Of a stretch of DNA of 64,000 nt, positions 28,503 through 37,315 are shown in pieces; the stretch's first letter is position 1, and every line of letters begins with the position of its first letter. A program made the translations under genes and the position numbers. This DNA comes from Paenibacillus taiwanensis DSM 18679 (GTDB lineage Bacteria; Bacillota; Bacilli; Paenibacillales; Paenibacillaceae), in contig NZ_KE384306.1 of the NCBI RefSeq assembly GCF_000425125.1, positions 22,850 through 86,849 on the forward strand, given 5' to 3'. The notes below the pieces were generated by a model. That model saw only the letters and a program-made list of their open reading frames with translations, was not told the DNA's origin and ran no database searches.

Positions 28503-29387
28503 TGGTTATGGTGATCTTTATAAAGGGAGTAAGTTATATTTGAGAGCCTAGTTACTGGTTTTGAACTTCTTTGATTTTCTCCCATGGTAAAGTATGTGCC
28601 GTTTCGTGATCTTAGTTCCACTATCCCTTTTGCTCAGGAGATGAATATGATGGCCGTCTATCACGTGAGTGAATATCTCAGACATGTAGACGTAGAAATA
28701 TAGATAAATACAAACATAAATTCGCATAGAGGCACAACCACATAAACACACAACCATACAAACGTAAAATCGTAAAATCAGCACACATAAAAAAGCTAAG
28801 ACAGTGCTGTAAATGACGTTTTTTACAACCAATGCAAATAATACTGTGCCAAGTAAACTGAGCAAACATAACCGAACCACCAAAGCGGAATTAACAAAAA
28901 TAAATTAACAGACTGACCAGTCGGAACTGACCTAATAAAACTAATCCACCATCAATGCCCCGCTTTACAAATAGAAACTATCTACCATAGTTGATTAAAT
29001 AGGAATGAATAAGCGGATATGAATAAACAGAGCAACCCCATCCATCATAGCTGAACAAATGTAACCGGATCGCCAGAGCTGATCAGAAAGCATTGCACAT
29101 ACAAAACTGAGCAAACAAAACAGAGCAAACAAAACAGAGCAAACAAAACAGCATCAAAAAGACGGGACAGACAAACTGAACATACAAAATGGACTGACAA
29201 AATTTAAAGAATATTACAGGATTGGCAGATTTGATCCATCATAAGCGAATTAATTTACTCAAAAGACCAAGCGACAGGCACTTCATAGTGGCTCATAAAA
29301 TGAAAATAACCGAGAAAATATATTTAACGCCAAAACTAAATAAGTCATTTCGTTCGAGCTAGATGCATGTTGAAGTGAAGTGTTGAC
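28503..29387. repeat. Gene-free A-rich region of degenerate repeats
   Basis: This 885-base stretch shows no convincing gene. It is A-rich on the plus strand and made of diverged short phrases. CTGAGCAAACATAACCGAACC (from 28858) recurs as CTGAACAAATGTAACCGGATC (from 29051); over the first 32 bases 24 match, and seven of the eight differences are transitions. Variants of CATCATAGCTGAACAAAT recur near 28984, 29044 and 29238. A perfect tandem array lies at 29109-29150. The function is unknown; it reads like old lineage-specific intergenic repeats surrounding the transposase-like gene. Confidence 0.6.
29109..29150. repeat. Three perfect tandem copies of a 14-bp unit
   Basis: GAGCAAACAAAACA is repeated three times without gaps. 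There are no spacers, so it is not CRISPR; it looks like a recent slippage expansion inside the degenerate repeat region. Confidence 0.9.
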
Positions 29388-30245
29388 TTAACAAATTTGG
29401 CAACAGAGCATGGAAAGATGTCTCCAGGTGGATATATGATGCGCTTCTAAGTTCAAACGATAGCAATACTCATCTAGGTACATTTGTAGATGTAATGCAC
29501 CAACACCATGAAAAGTATTGTTTAGCCATGTTGACATGTGCTTAGCTAAATTCTGTATAGGGACAGCTTGAGTACGCTGATGATAAGAAGTTAACGGAAT
29601 AAAGCGAATCTTGTTGGCGGAAGAATGCTGCGTGTCGAACTGCTCATAAGCAATAGGGGATAATCGTCTCCCCGTAATCAATTCGCGACAAACTAACTTC
29701 ATTTTGACCATAGTATTACTATTCCGCTCTAATGGATGACTGACAGCAGTAATGAAGGGATGTTGTTTGGAGGATATGGCGGTGCTGGCTACATGCCGAT
29801 GTGATTGACCATACAAAGTAAATGCAGCATCTATATGCCCGTTCAGTGTATGTTGGGTGTCATGTTGGGAAATTACACGTCTAATCTTGTGTAGCATAGA
29901 CCATGCGGTCTTGTAAGTCACGTGAAGGAGTGAACTTAACTCCACAGCATTAACACCTTTATCGCTGCGAGAAACGAACCAGATAGCAGTAAACCACTTG
30001 CGCAGTGTTGTTCTGCTCCGCTCCATCACTGTTGAAACGGTGAGAGAAGTCTGATGTGAGCAAGATTGACATTCATATAGAGGGATTCGGCGGGAGGCAA
30101 TAGTATAACAATCTGTGTGTTGGCACCGTGGACAACTATAACCATCAGGCCACTTCTGATGAAATAAGTACTGAATGCAAGCATCTTCACTATGAAAGTG
30201 CTGCAGGAAATGTTCAAGTGAAGCATATGTATGGAGTGCCTTCAA
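29388..30245 (-). CDS. IS1595-like transposase-type protein, probably catalytically degenerate
   Basis: This intact 285-residue protein has an N-terminal zinc ribbon (C38-P-R-C41, C59-Q-S-C62), a helix-turn-helix-like segment (about 92-125) and a region resembling the IS1595 DDE domain ending in YLDEYCYRLN (256-265). By eye, a first Asp is present (D139 in HIDAAF), but no Asp is seen at the usual second position (near 190-205) and the third catalytic site appears as Gln (PIQ at 229-231). It starts at TTG 30245 after a strong AAGGAGG (30256-30262 on the minus strand), behind a promoter with two LexA boxes. No terminal inverted repeats were found. It may be a domesticated DNA-binding protein rather than an active element; the family call is fairly sure, the inactivity is inference. 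Confidence 0.72.
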   Translation of the reverse strand: MKALHTYASLEHFLQHFHSEDACIQYLFHQKWPDGYSCPRCQHTDCYTIASRRIPLYECQSCSHQTSLTVSTVMERSRTTLRKWFTAIWFVSRSDKGVNAVELSSLLHVTYKTAWSMLHKIRRVISQHDTQHTLNGHIDAAFTLYGQSHRHVASTAISSKQHPFITAVSHPLERNSNTMVKMKLVCRELITGRRLSPIAYEQFDTQHSSANKIRFIPLTSYHQRTQAVPIQNLAKHMSTWLNNTFHGVGALHLQMYLDEYCYRLNLEAHHISTWRHLSMLCCQIC

Positions 30246-30285
30246 CTGAATGTCGCCTCCTTGCGTGACATAACAACAATCATGA

Positions 30286-30336
30286 GAATGTATGTTCCTA
30301 CTAATGAATTATACAGAACATACGTTCTTTTGTCTA
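30286..30336 (-). promoter_or_regulatory. SOS-type promoter with two LexA boxes for the transposase-like gene
   Basis: On the minus strand TAGACA (30336-30331), a 17-base spacer and a perfect TATAAT (30313-30308) form a strong promoter. The spacer contains the dyad GAACGTATGTTC (30327-30316), and a second, one-mismatch dyad GAACATACATTC lies at 30297-30286, just downstream of the expected start near 30301. Both fit the Bacillus LexA operator GAAC-N4-GTTC. Their centres are 30 bases apart, about three helical turns. Confidence 0.72.
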
Positions 30337-30779
30337 GTGAAACGTTAGAATGTGCATACCTAAGATGTCTCACTAAACTATTTGCATAACAAGGAATGTT
30401 TGGTGATCGAACGATTCTTATTTAGTCAGTTTTATAAATTTGAATAAACGGATCGTGCGTAACAGGATTTGTGAGTTCATGTAAACGGATTGTGTTCGTA
30501 TCGAATCTATTTGGATGTTCTGAGTTATTGGGATAGTGTTGCTAAGGAAGATTAAAGAGAACAGCTACTTATAGCTGCTTTAAAGCTAAAATGGCTTATA
30601 TGGCTGTAAAGAAGGATTGAATCACACCTATATAAAGACCATGCAACGACATGTATACATAAAGCTAAAAACATGGACACATCGATGGAAACCGTGCAGA
30701 TCCAATACTTGACCTTTACGCAGTGTAAATCTTTATGCTTATTATGTTCTAACCATAAGGATGATGAGGAGGCAATGAA
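30337..30779. other. Intergenic region with degenerate repeats
   Basis: No gene was seen in this stretch between the SOS promoter and the methyltransferase gene. TAAACGGATCGTG (30445-30457) recurs with one mismatch at 30482-30494, similar in style to the repeats on the other side of the transposase-like gene. A weak promoter for the methyltransferase may be TTGACC near 30709 with TATGCT near 30734. Confidence 0.45.
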
Positions 30780-31478
30780 GTGGCAGAGCATGATTATATT
30801 TACAAGTTTGATGCAGCTCAATATGACCTTATGATTTCTAAACAGCCCGAGGTGGGTTCAGTTATCCGCGAAATTAGATCATTTGCAGGTCTTGATGTGA
30901 TTGATGTAGGGGCAGGTACAGGCCGATTAACGACGGTGATGGCCCCTGAAGCAAAGACTATTGTAGCACTTGATGCCTCTGAAGCCATGCTACAGATTAC
31001 TTCATCTAAGTTGTGCAGACTAGAATTGACCAACTGGCGTATAGTTCAATCAGATTATGTATCGATGCCGCTTGAGGATGATAGTGCAGATCTTATTGTA
31101 GCAGGCTGGAGCTTATGTTATATAGCAAACTCCAACTGTCAAAAGAGTTGTTGGGAGGAGAAATTACAGCAGGTTATGGAGGAATTGCGTCGTGTTGTGC
31201 GTCCAGGGGGTACTATCATCATTATGGAAACGATGGGAACAGGAACTGAAGTTCCTTCTCCGCCTACATTTTTGAGCGCTTATTATGAGCAGTTAGTAGA
31301 GAAGTATGGTTTCTTTCATAAATGGATACGATTAGATTATACGTTTGAAAGCACGGAGCAAGCAGAGCGGCTAGCACGATGGTTTTTTGGAGATGCAACG
31401 GCAGATGAGATCTTGCGGAAACAAATAAAACAGGTACCGGAATGTGCGGGTATTTGGTGGTTGAACCTGCCTGTGTAA
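30780..31478 (+). CDS. SAM-dependent methyltransferase, class I
   Basis: This 232-residue protein has a Rossmann-type methyltransferase core: motif I DVIDVGAGTGRLT (about 39-51), motif II with the acidic residue in VALDAS, then SDYVSMPLEDDSADLIVAG and VRPGGTIIIME, which are the motifs of the UbiE/Methyltransf_11 group. The C-terminal part (about 150-232) is less typical and may choose the substrate. It starts at GTG after GAGGAGGCAATGAA. It stands alone, upstream of the alaS T-box. The substrate is unknown. Confidence 0.82.
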   Translation: MAEHDYIYKFDAAQYDLMISKQPEVGSVIREIRSFAGLDVIDVGAGTGRLTTVMAPEAKTIVALDASEAMLQITSSKLCRLELTNWRIVQSDYVSMPLEDDSADLIVAGWSLCYIANSNCQKSCWEEKLQQVMEELRRVVRPGGTIIIMETMGTGTEVPSPPTFLSAYYEQLVEKYGFFHKWIRLDYTFESTEQAERLARWFFGDATADEILRKQIKQVPECAGIWWLNLPV

Positions 31479-31575
31479 CACGGCTTCTTATTTTGTAAAA
31501 TAGATGTCTAATGTAATGGCTTACATATGTTCAGAACGATAGGCTTTGAAAGTATGGAATAAGTAAACAGAATAT

Positions 31576-31603
31576 TTGACAAGCTAACATGATTGGATAT
31601 ACT
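31576..31603 (+). promoter_or_regulatory. Sigma-A type promoter of the alaS T-box leader
   Basis: TTGACA (31576-31581), a 16-base spacer and TATACT (31598-31603). Transcription would start near 31610, giving a leader of about 400 bases before alaS. Confidence 0.7.
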
Positions 31604-31609
31604 ATTATT

Positions 31610-31994
31610 TTGAATACAACATGCAAAATCGTTGAAGAAACCGAGTAGGCAGCAGCCCTGACATCAGAGAGGGGATTCCTAAGCAGTAATACGTATTCAT
31701 ACGTATGTAGGCGTGCGAGTAAGTGGAACGTCATCAACTGCCAGGCTGAGAGAATCCTTGCCATGAAGAGCAGCCGAAGGCTAGTTTCGGAGAGTGAATG
31801 GACTTCACCGGGTCGTTCCGTTATTAACGCTGAGGCGATCGCTCATTATTCTCCAGTCGGATTCGATCTGGAGACCCTACTGCAATGACAGGAGGAGACA
31901 CACCATTTATGGTGAGTCACAGCGATAACCAGGGTGGTACCGCGATTACACATCGTCCCTGTATATACAGGGGCGTTTTTTATTTTTTGCTCAC
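31610..31994 (+). promoter_or_regulatory. T-box leader controlling alaS
   Basis: The T-box AACCAGGGTGGTACCGCGA at 31927-31945 is canonical. Stem I is long: AGTA near 31644, CAGAGAGGGGATTCC near 31667-31681 pairs with GAGAATCC at 31749-31756, with an extended apical arm in between. The specifier candidate is in GAGCAGCCG (31768-31776), where GCA (31770-31772) and GCC (31773-31775) are both alanine codons. The terminator CGTCCCTGTA/TACAGGGGCG plus T tract lies at 31954-31993. Uncharged tRNA-Ala should switch alaS on. The leader occupies nearly all of the 532-base gap after the methyltransferase. Confidence 0.87.
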
Positions 31995-32010
31995 ATAGGA
32001 GGAATTCCAA

Positions 32011-34641
32011 ATGAAAGCTAGTGAAATTCGTGCTAAATGGTTAGCGTTTTTTGAAGGCAAGGGGCATCATGTTGAACCAAGCGCGTCGCTTGTTCCCCAT
32101 AATGATCCTTCCTTGCTCTGGATTAATGCCGGAATGGCTCCGTTGAAGCCTTATTTTGACGGACGTGTTAAGCCTGACAATCCTCGGATTGCGAATTCAC
32201 AGAAGTGCATCCGTACCAATGATATCGAAAATGTAGGCAAGACAAGACGTCACCATACATTTTTCGAGATGCTAGGTAACTTCTCGATCGGTGATTATTT
32301 TAAAGAAGAAGTGATTACTTGGGCATGGGAGTTTTTGACGAGCAAAGAATGGATCGGCTTTGATCCAAGTTTGTTGTATGTTACTGTACATCCTGATGAT
32401 GAAGAAGCATACCGTCTATGGAATGAGAAGATTGGCGTACCTGCTGATCATATCGTAAAAACAGAGGACAATTTCTGGGATATCGGTGAAGGGCCATGTG
32501 GACCTTGTACAGAGATTTTCTATGATCGTGGAGAATCGTATGGTGACCCTAACGATCCTGAAAATTATCCAAGTGGAGAAAACGAACGTTATTTGGAAGT
32601 GTGGAACTTAGTATTTTCACAATATAATCATAATAAAGATGGAAGTTACACACCACTTCCGAACAAAAATATTGATACAGGTGCGGGCTTAGAACGTTTT
32701 GCCTCCATTTTGCAAAATGTAGAGTCAAACTTCGATACGGATCTTTTTATGCCGATTATTGAAGAAACGAGCCGAATTGCGGGTATCGCATACAAGTCAA
32801 ATCCGGAATTGGACGTTGCCTTTAAGGTTATTTCGGATCATGTTCGTACGGTTGCATTTGCAGTAGGCGATGGCGTACTGCCGTCTAATGAAGGTCGTGG
32901 TTATGTTATTCGTCGCTTACTTCGCCGCGCAGTACGCTACGGTAAAATGCTAGGTATTGAACGCCCATTTATGGTAGAACTCGTCAAAACGGTAGGCGAT
33001 GTGATGGGTGTGTACTACCCGGAAGTCGTTGAAAAACGTGAATTTATCGAGAAAGTAATTAAAAACGAAGAAGAACGTTTTCATGAGACGTTAACAGATG
33101 GGTTGTCGATTTTGTCCGAGATGGCAGCGGCAGCGAATAAGGAAGGTCGCTCCCAAATTAGCGGACCAGAAGCGTTTAAGTTGTACGATACGTACGGTTT
33201 CCCGCTTGATCTGACAGAAGATTATGCAAGTGAGCATGGTCTAACTGTGGATCGCGAGGGTTTTGACGCTTCGATGCAGGAGCAGCGTGATCGCGCTCGC
33301 GCGGCTCGTCAAGAGTCGGAGAGCATGAAAGTACAAGGCGGCCCGTTGGCAGAATTTACGACTAAAAGTGAGTTTGTTGGATACAATGAATTGGTAACCA
33401 ACGCCCATGTATTGGCGCTTATTTTGGATGATGAGCTTGTTGAGGAAGCTGTTGCTGGAACAACGGTTCAAGTCATTTTAGATCGCACTCCTTTTTATGC
33501 GGAAAGCGGCGGTCAAGTAAGTGACAATGGTACACTAACAGCGTCAGATTTGCAGGCGGTTGTGACTGGTGTGAAAAAAGCACCTCATGGGCAGCATGTT
33601 CACATTGTTAAAGTAGAAGCTGGAACACTTCGTTCGGGCAGCATGCTTGAGGCTGCTGTTAATCGTTCTGAACGCGAGGAACTTATCAAGAACCATACAG
33701 CAACCCATTTGCTGCATCGTGCGTTAAAAGACGTGCTGGGAGAGCATGTCAACCAAGCGGGCTCTCTGGTGGAGTCTGAGCGCTTGCGCTTTGACTTTAC
33801 ACAGCTTGGCAGCATACAGCCAGAAGAACTGGCAGATATTGAACGCCGCGTAAATGAACAGATCTGGAAAGGTACGCCTGTCGTTATTGAGCAAAAGTCT
33901 ATCGACGATGCTAAGGCGATGGGGGCGATGGCTCTCTTCGGTGAAAAATACGGCGATGTGGTGCGTGTCGTACAAGTGGGAGGATACAGCATTGAGCTTT
34001 GTGGTGGATGTCATGTGTCTAACACTTCCGAAATTGGATTGTTTAAATTGGTTAGCGAAAGCGGAATTGGTTCTGGCGTAAGAAGAATTGAAGCCGTAAC
34101 CGGTCGTCATGCGTATGAATATATGGAGCAGCAATTAGATGTGCTCAAACAAGCGGCAGCATTGTTAAAGTCCAACATCAACGATGTACCTAAACGTGTG
34201 GAAGCGATGTTCACACGCGAGAAAGAATTAGCACGTGAGAATGAATCTTTGAATGCCAAGTTGTCCAGCATTGAAGCAGGTCAATTGACAGATCAGATTC
34301 GAACTGTTGCAGGTGTATCTGTATTAACAGCAGCTGTTAATGCGAATAGCATGGACGCGCTGCGGACAACTGCAGATGAATTAAAGTCTAAGCTTCCTAA
34401 TTCAATTGTGGTATTAGGTGCGGCTCATGAAGACAAAGTTAACTTTGTAGTATCTGTAGCGCCTGAGCTAGTGAAGCAAGGATTCCATGCTGGTAAAATG
34501 ATTAAAGAGATTGCCGCAGTCGCTGGCGGAGGCGGGGGCGGACGACCGGATATGGCACAAGCTGGGGGCAAAAATGCAGATAAGCTGCAGGATGCATTAG
34601 CGCTCGTTGAACAGCTTGTCAGCAGCCAAGCGGGCGTTTAA
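32011..34641 (+). CDS. alaS: Alanyl-tRNA synthetase
   Basis: AlaRS charges tRNA-Ala. The 876-residue protein has the class II catalytic core at the N terminus ([12 protein letters not shown], then [15 protein letters not shown] and [12 protein letters not shown]), the editing domain with HTATHLLH and the CGGCHV zinc ligands, and a C-terminal oligomerisation/DHHA1 domain with the Gly-rich [17 protein letters not shown]. Length is typical. The ATG follows CATAGGAGGAATTCCAA. It is controlled by the T-box just upstream. Confidence 0.97.
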   Translation: MKASEIRAKWLAFFEGKGHHVEPSASLVPHNDPSLLWINAGMAPLKPYFDGRVKPDNPRIANSQKCIRTNDIENVGKTRRHHTFFEMLGNFSIGDYFKEEVITWAWEFLTSKEWIGFDPSLLYVTVHPDDEEAYRLWNEKIGVPADHIVKTEDNFWDIGEGPCGPCTEIFYDRGESYGDPNDPENYPSGENERYLEVWNLVFSQYNHNKDGSYTPLPNKNIDTGAGLERFASILQNVESNFDTDLFMPIIEETSRIAGIAYKSNPELDVAFKVISDHVRTVAFAVGDGVLPSNEGRGYVIRRLLRRAVRYGKMLGIERPFMVELVKTVGDVMGVYYPEVVEKREFIEKVIKNEEERFHETLTDGLSILSEMAAAANKEGRSQISGPEAFKLYDTYGFPLDLTEDYASEHGLTVDREGFDASMQEQRDRARAARQESESMKVQGGPLAEFTTKSEFVGYNELVTNAHVLALILDDELVEEAVAGTTVQVILDRTPFYAESGGQVSDNGTLTASDLQAVVTGVKKAPHGQHVHIVKVEAGTLRSGSMLEAAVNRSEREELIKNHTATHLLHRALKDVLGEHVNQAGSLVESERLRFDFTQLGSIQPEELADIERRVNEQIWKGTPVVIEQKSIDDAKAMGAMALFGEKYGDVVRVVQVGGYSIELCGGCHVSNTSEIGLFKLVSESGIGSGVRRIEAVTGRHAYEYMEQQLDVLKQAAALLKSNINDVPKRVEAMFTREKELARENESLNAKLSSIEAGQLTDQIRTVAGVSVLTAAVNANSMDALRTTADELKSKLPNSIVVLGAAHEDKVNFVVSVAPELVKQGFHAGKMIKEIAAVAGGGGGGRPDMAQAGGKNADKLQDALALVEQLVSSQAGV

Positions 34642-34824
34642 GTCTGAAGTTGATTACTTGAGCTTGCGTGAATGGACTATGCCTGACATTCTGCAATGGA
34701 TGCAGGTGTAGTTCAGGTTTCATCAATTTGCCACAAACTGTTTTTAAAGAATCAAGGTTTAGATGGAATATTTTCTTGTTTATTGGGGTATGTGTTATGA
34801 TAAGAGTAAAGCGAGGTGTCGACG

Positions 34825-35085
34825 ATGAATCCAATGGATAAGACGATGAAGTTTAATGTCAAAGCGGATGAGCAGGAAGTATCTAGTCAAGACATCTTGT
34901 TGTCAGTGTACGATGCGCTGCAAGAGAAGGAATACAACCCCATCAACCAAATCGTCGGTTACCTGCTGTCTGGAGATCCCGCTTATATTCCGCGTCATAA
35001 TAACGCTCGAAGTCTTGTGCGCAAGAAAGAGCGGGATGAGTTGATTGAGGAATTGGTTCGTTTTTATTTGAACCACCATCGTTAG
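34825..35085 (+). CDS. ireB: IreB family regulatory phosphoprotein (UPF0297)
   Basis: IreB-type proteins are small substrates of the PASTA kinase/phosphatase pair in Enterococcus and are encoded after alaS in most Firmicutes. This protein of about 86 residues has the family core DKTMKFNV near the start, [34 protein letters not shown] and a basic C terminus. A threonine is present at the start (DKT) where IreB is phosphorylated. ATG 34825 follows GAGGTG; a GTG at 34816 and ATG 34834 are alternatives. It is likely the first gene of the ireB-ruvX-DUF1292 operon. Confidence 0.93.
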   Translation: MNPMDKTMKFNVKADEQEVSSQDILLSVYDALQEKEYNPINQIVGYLLSGDPAYIPRHNNARSLVRKKERDELIEELVRFYLNHHR

Positions 35086-35147
35086 ACCGGCTAGTTGTTT
35101 GCCGGATGCTGGTGCTTACTGGCAAACATGAGTAGTAGGAGACAAAG

Positions 35148-35564
35148 ATGAGGATTCTTGGCTTGGATTATGGGGATCGCAAAATCGGTGTAGCCGTTAG
35201 CGATGCCTTCGGATGGACAGCACAAGGGCTAGAAGTTATCATACGTCGAAATGACGAAGATGATATGCGTCGTCTGGAAACCCTTGTGAAGGAACACGAG
35301 GTAGAGGCAATTGTCCTTGGCCTGCCGAAAAATATGAATGGCTCGATTGGCCCTCGTGGCGAGATCAGTATGTCATTCGCCGAAACGTTAAAGCAGTCGT
35401 TTGGCTTGCCCGTTCACCTATGGGATGAGCGCTTAAGCACCGTGTCAGCGGAACGTACCTTAATTGAAGCTGATGTAAGTCGCAAGAAGCGCAGACAAGT
35501 TGTCGATAAGATGGCAGCTACAATCATTTTACAAACATATCTCGACTATCAATCTAGAAGGTGA
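35148..35564 (+). CDS. ruvX: Holliday junction resolvase-like / pre-16S rRNA nuclease RuvX (YqgF)
   Basis: YqgF family proteins have an RNase H-like fold and process 16S rRNA 5' ends; a resolvase role was proposed first. The 138-residue protein has the first acidic site in [28 protein letters not shown] in the middle, and [11 protein letters not shown] followed by the late Asp in [10 protein letters not shown]. The ATG follows AGTAGGAGACAAAG. It sits between ireB and a DUF1292 gene, the usual order. Confidence 0.93.
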   Translation: MRILGLDYGDRKIGVAVSDAFGWTAQGLEVIIRRNDEDDMRRLETLVKEHEVEAIVLGLPKNMNGSIGPRGEISMSFAETLKQSFGLPVHLWDERLSTVSAERTLIEADVSRKKRRQVVDKMAATIILQTYLDYQSRR

Positions 35565-35576
35565 GGGGTTTAGAAC

Positions 35577-35870
35577 ATGACACAGGACAAACATGAACAT
35601 GAAGAACCAGAAATCATTTATATCCCGGATGATGAGGGAAATGAAGAGGAATTTGAAGTCATCATGAAGTTTGAGGTTGATGGTTCTGACAATAAGTACA
35701 TGATGGTTGTGCCCGTGGACGCTGCGGACGAAGAGGCGGATGAAGTGTACGCTTTCCGTTATGAAGAAGACGGCGAAGATTTGAAGCTCTTTATTATTGA
35801 GGATGAGGAAGAGTGGAATATTGTAGAAGAGACATTTAATACGTTAGTGGACAACGAAGAGGAGAATTAA
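35577..35870 (+). CDS. DUF1292 protein (YrzB-like), first copy
   Basis: A strongly acidic 97-residue protein. IIYIPDDEGNEEEFEVIMKFE and YAFRYEEDGEDLKLFIIED, with a final EEWNIVEETFNTL, match the DUF1292/YrzB family whose function is unknown. It starts 12 bases after ruvX with GTGAGGGG as ribosome binding site, so the operon continues. A second family member follows directly. Confidence 0.9.
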   Translation: MTQDKHEHEEPEIIYIPDDEGNEEEFEVIMKFEVDGSDNKYMMVVPVDAADEEADEVYAFRYEEDGEDLKLFIIEDEEEWNIVEETFNTLVDNEEEN

Positions 35871-35872
35871 CG

Positions 35873-36175
35873 GTGAGCGAACAGCATGAGGTTACACTTA
35901 TTGATCGTTTGTCGCAAACATACGGCAATTCGTTAGAGATGACAGATGAATCCGGCCAAAGCCGCGTATTTGATTTGTTAGCGGAATTTGAGATCAGCGG
36001 GAAAGCGTACGCTGTTGTTCAAGCAGTAGACAGTGACGAGGATGCAGATGTCCTTCGTATTACGGAAGATGCGGCAGGCGGTTGGCAGCTGGAAACGATC
36101 GAAAGTGACGAGGAATGGGAAGATGCTATGGAGCAATTTGACGAGCTTGCCTATTCTGAAGAACTTGACGGATAA
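35873..36175 (+). CDS. DUF1292 protein, second diverged copy
   Basis: This 100-residue acidic protein starts at GTG two bases after the previous stop, with GAGGAG in the end of the previous gene. It keeps the DUF1292 layout (FDLLAEFEISGKAYAVVQAV, DADVLRITED, then DEEWEDAMEQFDEL) but is clearly diverged from its neighbour. Side-by-side copies suggest an old duplication. The function is unknown. A strong terminator follows. Confidence 0.85.
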   Translation: MSEQHEVTLIDRLSQTYGNSLEMTDESGQSRVFDLLAEFEISGKAYAVVQAVDSDEDADVLRITEDAAGGWQLETIESDEEWEDAMEQFDELAYSEELDG

Positions 36176-36205
36176 CAGCTATCTCTGTACAATTCAATAA
36201 CTTAC

Positions 36206-36236
36206 AAAAGAGAGCGGCAGCAACCGCTCTTTTTTC
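36206..36236 (+). terminator. Rho-independent terminator after the DUF1292 pair
   Basis: AAAAGAGAGCGG, loop CAGCAA, CCGCTCTTTTTT. It separates the ireB-ruvX-DUF1292 operon from mltG. Confidence 0.88.
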
Positions 36237-36255
36237 CATGTGGGAGAGTGATGTC

Positions 36256-37305
36256 ATGAGGAAAGGGTTTAAAATTGCACTTGTGGTCTTCATTTTGTTA
36301 ACACTGCTTGCAGGAGGAGGCGTGTGGTATGTTTGGAATGGCATGCAGCCCGTTGCTAAGCAGGATCAAGCTGTTGAGGTATTGATTGAGCGCGGATCAG
36401 GAACAGGCGCCATTGCAGAACAGTTGGAGAAAAACGGTATTATTAAGAACGCTGCCTTATTTAAAGTGTATTTAAAAATGAATGGTGAAGGCTCCAAATT
36501 TATGGCTGGGAAATATGTATTTCAACCAGGGGTAAACTATGAGGATATCATCGCAAGCTTAAATAGTGGTAACGTCGTTAAGGATGAAATGGTTCGGTTT
36601 ACGATTCCAGAGGGGTACACGGTAGAACAGATTGCTCTGGAGTTAAGCAGTAAAGGAATCGTTGAACAGTCTGATTTTATGAACGCAATAGATGATGCTG
36701 CTGCTCATGCAGAGAGACTGCCGTTCCAAATGAAGCTTCCAAAGGATACGAATATTAAGCATTCACTTGAAGGCTATTTGTTCCCAGAAACGTATGAGAT
36801 GAAAAAAGGAAGCACCGCTGAACAAATTGTAGATCGTATGCTCCAGGAGACGGAGAAAAAGATTACACAACTGACCAACTGGGAAGCCGATATGAAGCAG
36901 AAAGGGCTAACGCTTCATGAGTTGCTCACTGTGGCTTCTCTTGTGGAACGAGAGGTCGTCGTTGATGAAGAACGGCCAATCGTCGCGGGCGTTATTTATA
37001 ATCGCATTTTCATAGAGAAAATGCCTCTTCAGATCGATGCTACCGTCCAGTATGCGCTGGACAAGCCTAAGGAACGGCTGTATTATAAGGATTTGGAAAT
37101 TGACAGTCCATATAACACCTATAAAATAGCGGGGCTGCCGCCAGGACCGATTGCAAGCCCAAGTATCGCTTCAATTGAGGCGGCGCTGCATCCTGAGACA
37201 ACTGAATTTCTCTATTATGTAACCAAGAAAGACGGCACACAGTCTCATTTATTTGCAAAGACTTATGCAGAACATTTGCGTAACATTGAGAAAAGTAAAC
37301 AGTAA
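36256..37305 (+). CDS. mltG: Endolytic murein transglycosylase MltG
   Basis: MltG cuts nascent glycan strands at the membrane and may set their length. The 349-residue protein has one membrane segment (about 6-26), a LysM-like region (about 40-105), and the YceG catalytic domain with E231 in ASLVEREV as the likely catalytic acid, LQIDATVQYAL and YNTYKIAGLPPGPI. The frame opens at 36238, inside the terminator tail, so ATG 36256 with GGGAGAG before it is preferred. The two U32 peptidase genes follow closely. Confidence 0.94.
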   Translation: MRKGFKIALVVFILLTLLAGGGVWYVWNGMQPVAKQDQAVEVLIERGSGTGAIAEQLEKNGIIKNAALFKVYLKMNGEGSKFMAGKYVFQPGVNYEDIIASLNSGNVVKDEMVRFTIPEGYTVEQIALELSSKGIVEQSDFMNAIDDAAAHAERLPFQMKLPKDTNIKHSLEGYLFPETYEMKKGSTAEQIVDRMLQETEKKITQLTNWEADMKQKGLTLHELLTVASLVEREVVVDEERPIVAGVIYNRIFIEKMPLQIDATVQYALDKPKERLYYKDLEIDSPYNTYKIAGLPPGPIASPSIASIEAALHPETTEFLYYVTKKDGTQSHLFAKTYAEHLRNIEKSKQ

Positions 37306-37315
37306 AGTGGTGAGT

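Noticed and set aside
28548..28883. 111-codon minus-strand open frame with hydrophobic, cysteine-rich product
   Set aside because: It lies in the A-rich repeat region, has no convincing ribosome binding site and reads as low-complexity translation of repeats.
29109..29150. Possible CRISPR array
   Set aside because: The 14-bp units touch each other, with no spacers and no cas genes nearby.
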